NCBI GenBank assembly: GCA_903825395.1
Contig: CAIKAF010000029.1
Location: 62,001 to 126,000, forward strand
From: an uncultured Flavobacteriales bacterium
GTDB taxonomy: Bacteria; Bacteroidota; Bacteroidia; CAIKAF01
Direction: 5' to 3'
DNA length: 64,000 nt
Shown here one piece after another: positions 18,019-26,375 of the stretch. Numbering within the stretch: position 1 is the stretch's first letter; each line of letters opens with the position of its first letter. The notes under the pieces are model-generated. The model searched no databases, had not been told where the DNA came from, and worked only from the letters and a program-made list of their open reading frames with translations. The translations under genes and the position numbers were made by a program.

Positions 18019-19422
18019 ATGTATGCCCAGCCCAATTCCTCTGATATCCGCTTTTTTAACTCTATTCTTGGCCAGGATCGGGTACGCTCTGATGCCGATT
18101 CTCTGACCGCGGCCGCTTCCGATATGACCGAGGATTTTGTGTTCTTGCCCTCTGTGGTGGTTTTCCCCGATTCCACCCTACAGGTTAGTCAGCTGATGGC
18201 GCATTGCCATGAACGCTGCATCCCGGTTACCGTTCGCGGAGCCGGGACTGGCTTAAGTGGGGGCGCCCTTCCTGTACATGGAGGAATTGTTCTCTCTACA
18301 GCCCGCATGAACGCTCGCCCAACCGTTGACACTCAAAATATGCAGGTGCATGTTCAACCCGGTGTTATTACACAGGTTCTGCAAGAGTGTGTTGAAGAAC
18401 ATGGATTGTTCTATCCCCCCGATCCCTCCAGCCGAGGCTCTAGTTTTATTGGCGGAAATCTGGCCGAATCATCCGGAGGCCCAAGGGCTGTTAAATACGG
18501 CGTTACTAAAGATTATGTGCTCAATCTGGAAGTGGTATTGGCCGATGGACGAATTATGGAAACCGGAGCCAACGTGCTAAAAAATGCCACCGGATACAAT
18601 TTGACTCAGTTGATGGTGGGCAGTGAAGGCACGCTGGCTGTTATTACGAGAATTACGCTGCGCCTCATTCCTCTGCCTACTTTACGTTGGACGTTTTTAT
18701 TGCCTTTCCCCGATGCCCAAAAAGCAGTTTCGGCGGTAGCTCAAATCTTCAGCTCGGGCATTAGCCCCTCTGCGCTCGAATTCATGGAAAAAGAGGCCAT
18801 AGCATATACGCTGTCCAATCGACCCGATTTAAGTTTTCCGGCACAGAACCTGTCCGAAGCCTATTTGCTGATTGAATTGGATGGATTCGATGAAGATGAA
18901 CTGCAGCGGCAAACCGACCGCCTTCTTCCCGTGCTTGAAGCCTATGAACCTGAAGACGTTTGGATGGCCACCACCGCAGCCGAAACCGAAGGACTTTGGA
19001 AGGTAAGGCGAAGCATCGGCGAAGCTGTGAAATCCCATTCCATCTATAAGGAAGAAGATACGGTGGTGCCCCGCTATCATTTGCCCGAATTGCTCCGGTT
19101 TGTTAAGCAGTTGGGAGCTGAATACGGCTTTCAATCGGTCTGCTATGGGCATGCCGGCGACGGCAATCTGCACGTGAATATTCTCCGCTCAAATTTGACC
19201 GAACAGCAATGGCAAGATGACCTTCCCATAGCCATTCGGAAGCTGTTCATAAAGGTGAAAGAACTGGGCGGAACTTTGTCGGGGGAACATGGCATTGGTT
19301 GGGTACAGAAACCGTACATGGATGTGGTCTGCAGCCCTGCCCAGCTCGAAATGATGAAGGGCATCAAGGCGGTGTTCGATTCCCGCGGCATTCTGAATCC
19401 GGGAAAAATTTTTCCGGACTAA
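18019..19422 (+). CDS. FAD-binding oxidoreductase, glycolate oxidase GlcD / D-lactate dehydrogenase-like
   Basis: The 467-residue protein is a VAO/PCMH-type flavoenzyme. The FAD_binding_4 domain (about residues 45-185) contains VTVRGAGTGLSGGALPVHGG and FIGGNLAESSGGPRAVKYG; the C-terminal FAD-oxidase domain ends with CYGHAGDGNLHVNI and GTLSGEHGIGWVQK, the His-rich substrate/metal loop of GlcD and D-lactate dehydrogenases. The likely reaction is oxidation of a D-2-hydroxy acid. No GlcE/GlcF partners are nearby, so the exact substrate is open. It is divergent from the DUF4397 gene (171-bp intergenic region) and is followed 37 nt after its stop by repeat copy B. Confidence 0.88.
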   Translation: MYAQPNSSDIRFFNSILGQDRVRSDADSLTAAASDMTEDFVFLPSVVVFPDSTLQVSQLMAHCHERCIPVTVRGAGTGLSGGALPVHGGIVLSTARMNARPTVDTQNMQVHVQPGVITQVLQECVEEHGLFYPPDPSSRGSSFIGGNLAESSGGPRAVKYGVTKDYVLNLEVVLADGRIMETGANVLKNATGYNLTQLMVGSEGTLAVITRITLRLIPLPTLRWTFLLPFPDAQKAVSAVAQIFSSGISPSALEFMEKEAIAYTLSNRPDLSFPAQNLSEAYLLIELDGFDEDELQRQTDRLLPVLEAYEPEDVWMATTAAETEGLWKVRRSIGEAVKSHSIYKEEDTVVPRYHLPELLRFVKQLGAEYGFQSVCYGHAGDGNLHVNILRSNLTEQQWQDDLPIAIRKLFIKVKELGGTLSGEHGIGWVQKPYMDVVCSPAQLEMMKGIKAVFDSRGILNPGKIFPD

Positions 19423-19459
19423 CTCTGTTTCCTAACCTTGGTTTTAGTGGGATTGTTCT

Positions 19460-19609
19460 GGGCGGCAGCCGGGCTTTCACAGGTTGTCCGCGCCCGCCGG
19501 AAGGCTGGCCCAGCGGGCTTGCGGTGGCTCCTAAAGTCGCCTCCGCGCCGCGCGGGCCAGGCTCCGGCAGGCTTGCGGGCAACCTTGTTCAATCCCTGCC
19601 GCAAGGCCC
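19460..19609 (+). repeat. Structured dispersed repeat, copy B
   Basis: This 150-bp element sits in the 325-bp convergent gap after the FAD oxidase, in the same orientation. It starts GGGCGGCAGCCGGGCTTTC and ends TTCAATCCCTGCCGCAAGGCCC (19588-19609, given in two parts: TTCAATCCCTGCCGCA then AGGCCC). Helices: GCGGC/GCCGC, GGG/CCC, GGTTG/CAACC (replacing GGTAG/CTACC), CTGGCCC/GGGCCAG, and the apical GGTGGC/GTCGCC. The rest of the gap holds the zinc-peptidase terminator. Confidence 0.85.
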
Positions 19610-19692
19610 AACCAAACTAAAATCTTCCAACAGTTTTTTCTTGCCGATGAGCTACGACGATGCCAGTAAACTGAAAGGATTGTTTTTTTCTC

Positions 19693-19721
19693 AAAAAAAA
19701 AGGCCAACACCTGTTGACCTT
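19693..19721 (-). terminator. Rho-independent terminator after the zinc peptidase
   Basis: Minus strand stem AAGGTCAACA/TGTTGGCCTT (10 bp, one G-U, 2-nt gap in the loop) is followed by eight or more T residues; it is 26 nt after the peptidase stop. Confidence 0.85.
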
Positions 19722-19747
19722 TAATTGCAATTCTAAAAAGGCTGATT

Positions 19748-20437
19748 TTAATCTCTACGCCCTAGAAAAATCATGATGTAATACAACAAGACGCTCAATG
19801 ACGACAGAGCCGCTACCACATAGGTTGTGGCTGCCAACCTTAAGGCATGACTGGCTTTTTCATGTTCTTCACCGTAGGTGAGTCCGGTGCTGTTCAACCA
19901 CATCAAACCACGACGGGTGGCATCAAATTCTACAGGCAGGGTAATCAAGCTGAACAAGGTTATAGCCCCTTGTGCCACAATGATAATCATTAACATGGTT
20001 GTACTGCTGTACAAATTGAACATTAGCCCCCCAAAAATGGAAGCCAGGAAAATGAAATTAATGACCTGATTGCTAATGTTCACCAAGGGAACCATAGCCG
20101 AACGGAACTGCAAGAAAGGATAGGCCGTGGCATGTTGAACGGCATGTCCACATTCGTGAGCCGCTACGGCCGCTGCAGAAACCGAGGCGCCATTGTACAC
20201 CTCTGGACTTAGATTCACCGTTTTATCTGCCGGATTGTAGTGGTCGGTTAAGGTGCCCTGAACACAGGTAACCTGCACATCGTTAATTCCATTGTCGCGA
20301 AGCATTCGTTCAGCCACTTCCCGTCCTGTAAGACCGGATTTCAACGGAACTTTGGTGTACGCATTAAAGCGGTTTTTCAATCGCATGCCAACCAGCATGC
20401 TGACAATCATGAAAAATCCAATGATAATAAACAACAT
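19748..20437 (-). CDS. Neutral zinc metallopeptidase, membrane-bound (YugP/Zn_peptidase_2 family)
   Basis: The 229-residue protein has an N-terminal membrane helix and two or three more after the active site. The motif AAVAAHECGHAVQHA supplies the HExxH zinc site. The flanking pattern (LTGREVAERMLRDNGINDV, YNPADKTVNLSPEVY, TLPVEFDATRRGLMWL) is that of the Zn_peptidase_2 / YugP family. These are conserved bacterial membrane proteases of unknown substrate. It is convergent with the FAD oxidase and ends at its own terminator. Confidence 0.87.
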   Translation of the reverse strand: MLFIIIGFFMIVSMLVGMRLKNRFNAYTKVPLKSGLTGREVAERMLRDNGINDVQVTCVQGTLTDHYNPADKTVNLSPEVYNGASVSAAAVAAHECGHAVQHATAYPFLQFRSAMVPLVNISNQVINFIFLASIFGGLMFNLYSSTTMLMIIIVAQGAITLFSLITLPVEFDATRRGLMWLNSTGLTYGEEHEKASHALRLAATTYVVAALSSLSVLLYYIMIFLGRRD

Positions 20438-20558
20438 AGGTATTGAGTATAAAATTTAGGATTACAAAGTTCGCTCAATTTCAGGCGTAGTGCAAGGGCT
20501 TATTCTGCATATTCTAGTTAAAATTGCATAAACCGAACGGGACAGTTCTTCTCAGGGC

Positions 20559-21716
20559 TTATTTCAGTCCTATAGGAGTTTCCATCACCTGATAGGTTTT
20601 GTAAATTTCGCCTCCAATATTCAACAGCGGTCGCTTCATGGGTTCATTGTCTTCTACAATGTAACTGGCTTCCGCCCAAGTGGCTCCACGTTCCAAACCC
20701 CGTTTTGTGATTTGAAGGTACATCAAGGCGTCTAGACCTTTACGCTGATATTCAGGCAATACCCCTAAAATGACAATTCGGACGCATTTTATTTTTTTGG
20801 CTTTGGTGAACATGTCAATCCAATTGAAGGGAAATAGGTTCCCTTTCCAAGAACGGAATACTTCATTGTAATCGGGCAAACATATGCAGCCACCCACTAC
20901 TTCCCCGTCCACTTTTGCCAGCATGACCAGTCTGGGGTCGGTAATTTGCTTCAATTCGGTGGTAATGTTGTCAAATTCGGCATCGGTTAGCGGTACCCAA
21001 CCGTGGTTGTTGACGGTTGTCCAAGCTTTATTGAACAATCCTCGGAAGGTTTTTACGCCCTCATCAAATCGCTTCATATCCAAATCGACCAACTCAAAAT
21101 TCAATCTATGCTTTAATGCGGCTTCAATTCGGTCAATCCGTTCTTTATTTTTTTCTAAAATTTTAAGCCCGTCAAATTTGAAGGCAAACAATTTTTTTAT
21201 CGGTTGCAACCCGTAGCCAACATACAAATCATAATACCACCGAGCGTTGTAGGTGGATAATATGACATGCTGCTGATCAAATCCGTCAATCATTACGCCG
21301 TAGTCTTCGTTGGAAGAGGGACTGGCGGGACCACGCATGTGGGAATAGCCTCGTTCCTCAAGCCATGCTTTAGCAGAATCTAGGAGGGCATTGGCAACTT
21401 CCTGTTCGTTTATGCATTCAAAAAATCCAAAGAAGCCAACCCTGTCTTTCCAAGTCTCATTGTGCAAATGGTTGATGATGGCGGCAATCCGACCTACCAC
21501 CTTCCCGTTTTGAACGGCAATAAAGGTTTGCATGTCGCCATGCAAAAAGAAAGGGTTTTTCTCTTTTTGAAAGACTTTTTTATAACTGTCTTTTAGGGGG
21601 GCTACCCAAACGGGGTCGTTCTTATAGATTTCCCAAGGGAAAAAAATAAAGGCTTTCCAATCTGCCTTACTTTCAACCGTTTTTATTTCAATGCGTGAGG
21701 TTTTCGGGCTGTTCAT
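20559..21716 (-). CDS. GNAT-fold N-acetyltransferase-like protein (YghO-like)
   Basis: The start is put at the ATG at 21716; a longer frame to 21830 lacks a good start context. The 385-residue protein opens with a FIFFPWEIYKNDPVWVAPLK region followed by KNPFFLHGDMQTFIA and VVGRIAAIINHLHNE. This order is typical of the large GNAT-like family represented by E. coli YghO. A second GNAT half near residues 250-375 contains VRIVILGVLPEYQRKGLDALM, which resembles the acetyl-CoA pyrophosphate loop. The substrate is unknown. A TACTTTTA sequence about 40 nt upstream resembles the -7 box of other genes here. It shares the minus strand with the zinc peptidase, 121 bp away. Confidence 0.78.
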   Translation of the reverse strand: MNSPKTSRIEIKTVESKADWKAFIFFPWEIYKNDPVWVAPLKDSYKKVFQKEKNPFFLHGDMQTFIAVQNGKVVGRIAAIINHLHNETWKDRVGFFGFFECINEQEVANALLDSAKAWLEERGYSHMRGPASPSSNEDYGVMIDGFDQQHVILSTYNARWYYDLYVGYGLQPIKKLFAFKFDGLKILEKNKERIDRIEAALKHRLNFELVDLDMKRFDEGVKTFRGLFNKAWTTVNNHGWVPLTDAEFDNITTELKQITDPRLVMLAKVDGEVVGGCICLPDYNEVFRSWKGNLFPFNWIDMFTKAKKIKCVRIVILGVLPEYQRKGLDALMYLQITKRGLERGATWAEASYIVEDNEPMKRPLLNIGGEIYKTYQVMETPIGLK

Positions 21717-21884
21717 GAAGATTTTTTTTCGCGTTCTGAGCAAAAATTCGAAGGTAAAAGTAGGGATTTTGACTTCAGCTGCCAAGTTACCCAAGGGGCA
21801 AAGTAATTTGATTTTACCGGTTAGCATCAAACGATTGGATTGGCGATTTGTGATTTTAGCTTAGGGCCGTTTTTAATTGCTCTG

Positions 21885-21892
21885 TACCTTTG
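21885..21892 (+). promoter_or_regulatory. Putative -7 box (TACCTTTG), 6 nt from the ATG
   Basis: An exact TAnnTTTG match whose last base is separated from the ATG at 21899 by six bases. If used as a promoter, transcription would begin at or next to the start codon. Confidence 0.5.
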
Positions 21893-21898
21893 GCCTGC

Positions 21899-22621
21899 AT
21901 GAAAAGGTTTAATTCTATTTTCCGCTTCAAACAATTCCACATTCAGCAAACCGAAGGGGTTTTTAGGCTGGGTACCGATGCCGTGCTGTTGGGCAGCTGG
22001 GCTTCGCTGCAAACCAATGGTAATGCGATTTTAGATGTTGGTACGGGTACAGGTATTGTAGGGTTTATGGCAGCTCAACGCACCGAACGCCATGTTATTG
22101 GAATTGATGTGGCTCCCGATGCGATACGCTCTGCCAATCTGAACCGCGACTCTAATCCTTGGAGGCAGCGTATTTCTTTTCATTGTTCTTCTGTTGAGTC
22201 GTTTGAACCGGAACTGAAATTGGACGACATTTTGATGAATCCTCCCTATTTTTTGAACCATACTCCAAATGCTATACCTACGCTAAATGTCGCCCGGCAT
22301 GGAGATGCCGATTTGCCCCAACGCTGGTTGCAATCTCCTGCTGTTATCTCCAATCCTGATGTTCAAATTCATCTGATTTTGCCAACGGCCTCTTTTGTTT
22401 TGTGGCAGCGAACATGGGAACTACTGGGCTGGACTCTGATTCGGCGTCAAAGCGTTCAAGGACGACGCAATGGACCCGTTATTCGTCAATTGATTTGCCT
22501 TGGAAAGAAAGGTTTAGCGGAGCAGGAAACAGAGCCCAAGCATGTGTATGAAATTGATGGTGCACGAAGTGCCTGGTATCAATCGTTAACCGAGGGCTTT
22601 TATTTGGATGTAGATAGGTAG
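21899..22621 (+). CDS. tRNA1(Val) (adenine-37-N6)-methyltransferase (TrmN6/YfiC)
   Basis: The 240-residue class I SAM methyltransferase starts at the ATG at 21899 (the frame also opens with TTG at 21890, inside the promoter box). The N-terminus FRFKQFHIQQTEGVFRLGTD is typical of TrmN6. The SAM site DVGTGTGIVGFMAAQR is at about residues 43-58, followed by VIGIDVAPDA, and the catalytic N6-adenine motif NPPY is in DDILMNPPYFLN. TrmN6 methylates A37 of tRNA-Val. Its 3' end is only 5 bp from the convergent CorB-like gene. Confidence 0.88.
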   Translation: MKRFNSIFRFKQFHIQQTEGVFRLGTDAVLLGSWASLQTNGNAILDVGTGTGIVGFMAAQRTERHVIGIDVAPDAIRSANLNRDSNPWRQRISFHCSSVESFEPELKLDDILMNPPYFLNHTPNAIPTLNVARHGDADLPQRWLQSPAVISNPDVQIHLILPTASFVLWQRTWELLGWTLIRRQSVQGRRNGPVIRQLICLGKKGLAEQETEPKHVYEIDGARSAWYQSLTEGFYLDVDR

Positions 22622-22626
22622 AAATT

Positions 22627-23916
22627 TTAATCCGGCTGTTCAATGCGCACCCGGACTTCTTGTATTTTTCGCTCGCTCACCCGTGTCATTAAAAACCGAA
22701 AGGATCCAATTCTAATTTCATCTCCTTGCTCCGGAATTTCCTGGTGATGGAATAAAATAAAGCCGGCCAGGGTTTCATAGTCTTCGTGCTCAGGAATGTC
22801 TAAATTGTATTTGTTGTTGATGGCATCTATTTCCAAACGCCCTGACCAAATAAACGTATGCTCATCAATTTGCTGGTCGGTTAGTGCTTCTTTGTCGTGT
22901 TCGTCTTGGATTTCTCCCACCAATTCTTCGATGATATCCTCTAAGGTAATGAGCCCTGAAGTGCCACCATATTCATCTACCACAATGGCCAAGGACTTAT
23001 GCTGTTGAATAAATTGAGTCATGATGTCTTTTATGGGCATGGTTTCTGCCACAAAAAAAACAGGGCGTAAAATACTACGGATGGAATCTGGGGTTACAAA
23101 TAAGTCGAAGCTGTGAACAAAACCAATAACTTCATCGATGCTTTCTGAAAAAACAACAATTTTAGAATGCCCCGACTGAATGAAAAGATTCTTCAGTTCA
23201 TCGATGTTTGAGGAGGAGTTAATGGCCGTAATTTCATTTCTGGGAATCATACATTCCCTGGCTTTCACCGAGGGGAATTCAAGGGCATTTTGAAGAATCA
23301 GGACCTCATTGTCCACCTCCACCATATCGTCTTTGGCCTCTTCTGTCAGGCTGCGCAAATAATAGTTTAAGTCAGCCAGGTCGACACCCTGAGATGAACT
23401 GTTGGTTTTAATTTTCAGCACTTTTCGAACCACCCAGTTGCTAAAGCCACTGATGAGGCTAACAGGCAATTTCAGCACCTGAAAAAACACATAGGCAGGT
23501 CCGGAAAATACCGAGAGCATTTTATTGGGTTGCAGAGAAAAGAAGGCTTTTGGCAGGTATTCCGCCACAAAAAGGATGAGAATGGTGGCTGCGATGGTTT
23601 GTAAAATCAAGCTGGCAATATCGGCTCCTTGCGTGCCAAATTGACCAATGTAGGCTGTTTTGATTAGAGGAGTAAGCCATTCTCCCATGATTAAGCTGTA
23701 AATAACCAAGGCTAAATTATTCCCAACCAGAGCGGTGGCAATAAATCGGGAGGGGCTTTGGGTAAGGGTGTTCAGCATTCGGGCGCGTACCCCATTTCTA
23801 TTTTTTTCAAGTTCCAGCTTTAGCTTATTGACGCTGATGTAGGCAATTTCAATGCCTGAGAAAAATGCAGACAATAAAATGGCGCTGATTAAAAGAAAGA
23901 AATCGCTGAAACTCAT
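22627..23916 (-). CDS. CNNM/CorB-like membrane protein with CBS domains (hemolysin family)
   Basis: The 429-residue protein has an N-terminal DUF21/CNNM membrane domain (residues 1-170, three to four helices, with FFSGIEIAYISVNKLKLEL), a CBS-domain pair (about 200-330, starting ECMIPRNEITAIN and containing VVDEYGGTSGLITLEDIIEE), and a C-terminal CorC_HlyC domain (about 345-425). Relatives are implicated in Mg2+/Co2+ transport; the hemolysin name is historical. In Bacteroidota it often follows lptC, as here, but a 503-bp gap holding two repeat structures separates them. Confidence 0.88.
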   Translation of the reverse strand: MSFSDFFLLISAILLSAFFSGIEIAYISVNKLKLELEKNRNGVRARMLNTLTQSPSRFIATALVGNNLALVIYSLIMGEWLTPLIKTAYIGQFGTQGADIASLILQTIAATILILFVAEYLPKAFFSLQPNKMLSVFSGPAYVFFQVLKLPVSLISGFSNWVVRKVLKIKTNSSSQGVDLADLNYYLRSLTEEAKDDMVEVDNEVLILQNALEFPSVKARECMIPRNEITAINSSSNIDELKNLFIQSGHSKIVVFSESIDEVIGFVHSFDLFVTPDSIRSILRPVFFVAETMPIKDIMTQFIQQHKSLAIVVDEYGGTSGLITLEDIIEELVGEIQDEHDKEALTDQQIDEHTFIWSGRLEIDAINNKYNLDIPEHEDYETLAGFILFHHQEIPEQGDEIRIGSFRFLMTRVSERKIQEVRVRIEQPD

Positions 23917-24114
23917 GTTCGGGGTAAAAGTAGATAAAACCGCGGTTATTTTGATGCCGGGAAAGAATTTGACTCCATTGGATAAGGTTTATTCACCTGA
24001 ATTGTCCACCTTTTTTTTGATGATTGTTTTGCTTGTTTGTTATCATGGGTTTGAATTTTCTTTGGTCCGGTCTTTGTGTTAAAAAATGGAAGCCGGGCCC
24101 TGAAGTTTTTTTTA

Positions 24115-24212
24115 CCACAAATAACACAATGTCGGCGCAAAGGGCACAGATGGAATCTCGGGTAGTGAGAGTGTTCGAGGCACCTTTGCGAACATTGCGG
24201 TTCACTTTGCGG
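24115..24212. repeat. Imperfect inverted repeat (about 30-bp arms)
   Basis: The left arm 24115-24143 (CCACAAA...CAATGT...GCGCAAAGG) matches the reverse complement of the right arm 24183-24212 (CCGCAAA...CAATGT...TCGCAAAGG) with a few mismatches. A 39-bp centre separates them. It lies between the corB start and repeat copy C, is unlike the latter in sequence, and codes for nothing convincing. Similar CGCAAAG-rich palindromes are a familiar look in environmental genomes, but I cannot name a family. Confidence 0.6.
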
Positions 24213-24244
24213 CCTTTGTATTTAAAAAGGAGAGTTGGGCTTGA

Positions 24245-24393
24245 GGGCTGCGGCAGGGATTGAGCCAGGTAGCCCGCAGCGTTGCCGGCGCAAGCTGACG
24301 CGAGGCGAGGAGGCGACGTAAGGAGCCACCGCAGCCCGCTGTCAGCTCGCCCGGCAACCGAGGACTACCGGTGAAAGCCCGGCTGCCGCCCCC
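24245..24393 (-). repeat. Structured dispersed repeat, copy C
   Basis: This 149-bp element is read on the minus strand, 26 nt after the lptC stop and in the same direction. It has the standard termini (5' GGGCGGCAGCCGGGCTTTC, 3' TCAATCCCTGCCGCAG). Helices: GCGGC/GCCGC, GGG/CCC, GGTAG/CTACC, GTTGCCGG/CCGGCAAC, apical GGTGGC/GTCGCC with loop TCCTTAC. A spurious frame on the same strand crosses it. Confidence 0.87.
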
Positions 24394-24419
24394 AAACAAT
24401 AATACATCCAGAAAATGGC

Positions 24420-24962
24420 CTATTCGGTGACGGAAAAACTTCCGGCGGGAATGAGGAATTGATACTGGGTAAAGGCCAGATTGGCTTTCATGCCAAGCCC
24501 TTGAATAATTTGATTTCCAGAGCGAATGGAGACCGCTTCGGGACAGGTGATTTGGCCTTCTTTGTTGGGCAATTCCTGCCAAAAAAGCACCGAAGTTTTT
24601 AGGGTGTCGCCCTTGGGATTGGTGACCACTACAGACCCGGCAGCGCGGATGATGTTTGATTTTTCAAACATTACGGCCGAGTCGGCGGAAAGACTAGAAA
24701 TGGTGTTTCCCTGGGCATCTTTAAACCGCATGGTTAAGCCAACGGGCATTTGACTCCTTGGGTTTTCTCCCCCAAAAATTTCCCTTAAAGGCGCGTTCAA
24801 TTCAAACCTACTTACGCCTGAATCGCTATAGGTTAGAGAAAAGTCGCGGGTAATTAGCAGGGGGATTTCATCGGTCTGTGGCACAGGAATCACCTCTTGC
24901 AAGTCGTTCGAGCAGGAGGTGATTCCGAGCCAAAGGCCCAGATAAACCAAGGCTAATTTCAT
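24420..24962 (-). CDS. lptC: LPS export protein LptC-like lipoprotein
   Basis: The 180-residue protein has a lipoprotein signal ending in TSC (Cys17), unlike enterobacterial LptC, which has a membrane anchor; this fits Bacteroidota homologues. The fold pattern of short amphipathic strands (DFSLTYSDSGVSRFELNAPL, ITCPEAVSIRSGNQIIQGLG) matches the LptC/OstA jelly roll that passes LPS from LptBFG to LptA. It lies 3 bp after the TPR gene in the coaX-OMP-TPR-lptC cluster. An OstA/LptA-like partner is encoded at 50.9 kb. Confidence 0.83.
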   Translation of the reverse strand: MKLALVYLGLWLGITSCSNDLQEVIPVPQTDEIPLLITRDFSLTYSDSGVSRFELNAPLREIFGGENPRSQMPVGLTMRFKDAQGNTISSLSADSAVMFEKSNIIRAAGSVVVTNPKGDTLKTSVLFWQELPNKEGQITCPEAVSIRSGNQIIQGLGMKANLAFTQYQFLIPAGSFSVTE

Positions 24963-24965
24963 GGG

Positions 24966-26351
24966 TTATCTGGTGCGTACAGTGGTAGTGGTTTGAATCC
25001 AACAGCCTACATTCACTGAATCGCCGTCTTTCATTTCAATAAAAAAGCAATCGGATTTTAAGGGGTAAGAGCCTGCCATATTGTTCAGCCGTTTTTGCGC
25101 CTTATCTGAAACAGAGGCATCTACAGATTTTGCTTTAATGTATTGATCTGCAGCGGCCCAATAGGCTCCGAACGAAGTGCACTTGTCGTCGGTGCCGCAG
25201 GCGTTTCCTGAACTGGCATATAGGTCGCCAATAAAAATGTAGGGCTCTCCCCAATTTGGCCGTAATTCAGCGGCCATTCTAGCCGCTTGCCGGGCACCGG
25301 AAAGGCTTCCGGCTTCGCGCTGGGCAGAGGCCTGAACCATTAGGAAGGCAGCCTTTTTCATTGGATCTTCTTCCAAATCTACCGCCTTTTTAAAGGCAGC
25401 TACAGCTTTTGCTTCTTCTTTAGAAATGGTGTACATCCGGCCTAAGCGCAAATATGCAGTTGAATTGGGATAGAATTCCGCATTCTTTTCCATGATGGCA
25501 ATCAGGTTGGCATTTCCGGCATATTCCGGTTTTTTTGCGCAAGATTTCCGGTCTAGGGCAGCTGATGTTTTTCTAATCCATTCAGAATCAGAAGATTTGA
25601 CGGAAAAATCACGCTGCAACACTTCCATTAGGTTTTCGCAAGTTAAGCAGGGGCCAGCCAAATCGCTAACCTTATTTTGAGCCAATTGAAAATTGTTCAA
25701 TTTTATGCTATCGGCATCGGTTAGTTTTTCAAGACCGGCATCAATGTAATCGTTAATCAAGTTGTAGGCATCAATCACATCTCCGCAGTCTTTTTTATTT
25801 GATTTTCTAAGGAAGGCGGTGTAAATCATGTGAAGATACATCACTTGAGCATCGGTATTTTCCTTTTCCAATTCCAACGATTGTTTGCTGAGGGCGTAAA
25901 TTTCCTCAACATTATTTTTATCGTACAATGCTAAAGCCTTTACTTTTTTACCCAATATGTAGCCTTCGGTTCCGTATTTGACATCTTGCTTAGAGGCCTG
26001 CATACGTTTATCATAGAGTAAGAAAAGGGTATCGATTAATCCTTTTTTTACGGCCTCATCGCTTTCCTTTTTAATCAGGTCTTGGAGCATAGATTCTCCA
26101 CGAATGTACAGGCCAGTTCCTGGGGTTAGGCAATTGTTGATTAAAAATCGAAATGCCGGCAACGCGAATTGGTAGTCTTTGATTTTAGCGTTGTCGGTAA
26201 AGATTTGGAACTCCTTTTTACATTCTTCAGTTCCCGTTTGCTCGGTTTCTTCCACGGGTTCATCTTGAGCATATAAAGTATTCAAGCTTAGGTTCATGGT
26301 GAACAGGCTAAAACAAATCAAGCTGATGTGTAAAAGATGAAAGCGTCTCAT
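24966..26351 (-). CDS. TPR-like repeat periplasmic protein
   Basis: The 461-residue protein has a signal peptide (ending around TLYAQ) and an alpha-helical body with TPR-like helices, clearest at about residues 300-420 (TAYLRLGRMYTISKEEAKAV, AAFKKAVDLEEDPMKKAAFL, ARMAAELRPNWGEPYIFIGD). Several Cys pairs (for example CLTCENLM and ACGTDDKC) are likely disulfides, consistent with a periplasmic location. TPR proteins at this spot next to lptC and coaX recur in Bacteroidota; the function is unknown, perhaps in envelope assembly. It lies 24 bp after the preceding outer-membrane protein gene. Confidence 0.75.
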   Translation of the reverse strand: MRRFHLLHISLICFSLFTMNLSLNTLYAQDEPVEETEQTGTEECKKEFQIFTDNAKIKDYQFALPAFRFLINNCLTPGTGLYIRGESMLQDLIKKESDEAVKKGLIDTLFLLYDKRMQASKQDVKYGTEGYILGKKVKALALYDKNNVEEIYALSKQSLELEKENTDAQVMYLHMIYTAFLRKSNKKDCGDVIDAYNLINDYIDAGLEKLTDADSIKLNNFQLAQNKVSDLAGPCLTCENLMEVLQRDFSVKSSDSEWIRKTSAALDRKSCAKKPEYAGNANLIAIMEKNAEFYPNSTAYLRLGRMYTISKEEAKAVAAFKKAVDLEEDPMKKAAFLMVQASAQREAGSLSGARQAARMAAELRPNWGEPYIFIGDLYASSGNACGTDDKCTSFGAYWAAADQYIKAKSVDASVSDKAQKRLNNMAGSYPLKSDCFFIEMKDGDSVNVGCWIQTTTTVRTR

Positions 26352-26375
26352 TTTTTTACTTTTTTGAGGTTTATG

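Noticed and set aside
17913-18176. 87-codon minus-strand frame between the DUF4397 gene and the FAD oxidase
   Set aside because: Lys/Ser-rich, overlaps the start of the FAD oxidase, no signal or domain; the region is better read as a divergent promoter.
19299-19724. 141-codon frame over the FAD oxidase end and repeat copy B
   Set aside because: It is out of frame with the true gene and its second half is the repeat; no protein-like pattern.
24202-24582. 126-codon minus-strand frame over lptC 3' end and repeat copy C
   Set aside because: It overlaps lptC in another frame and runs through the repeat; composition is not protein-like.
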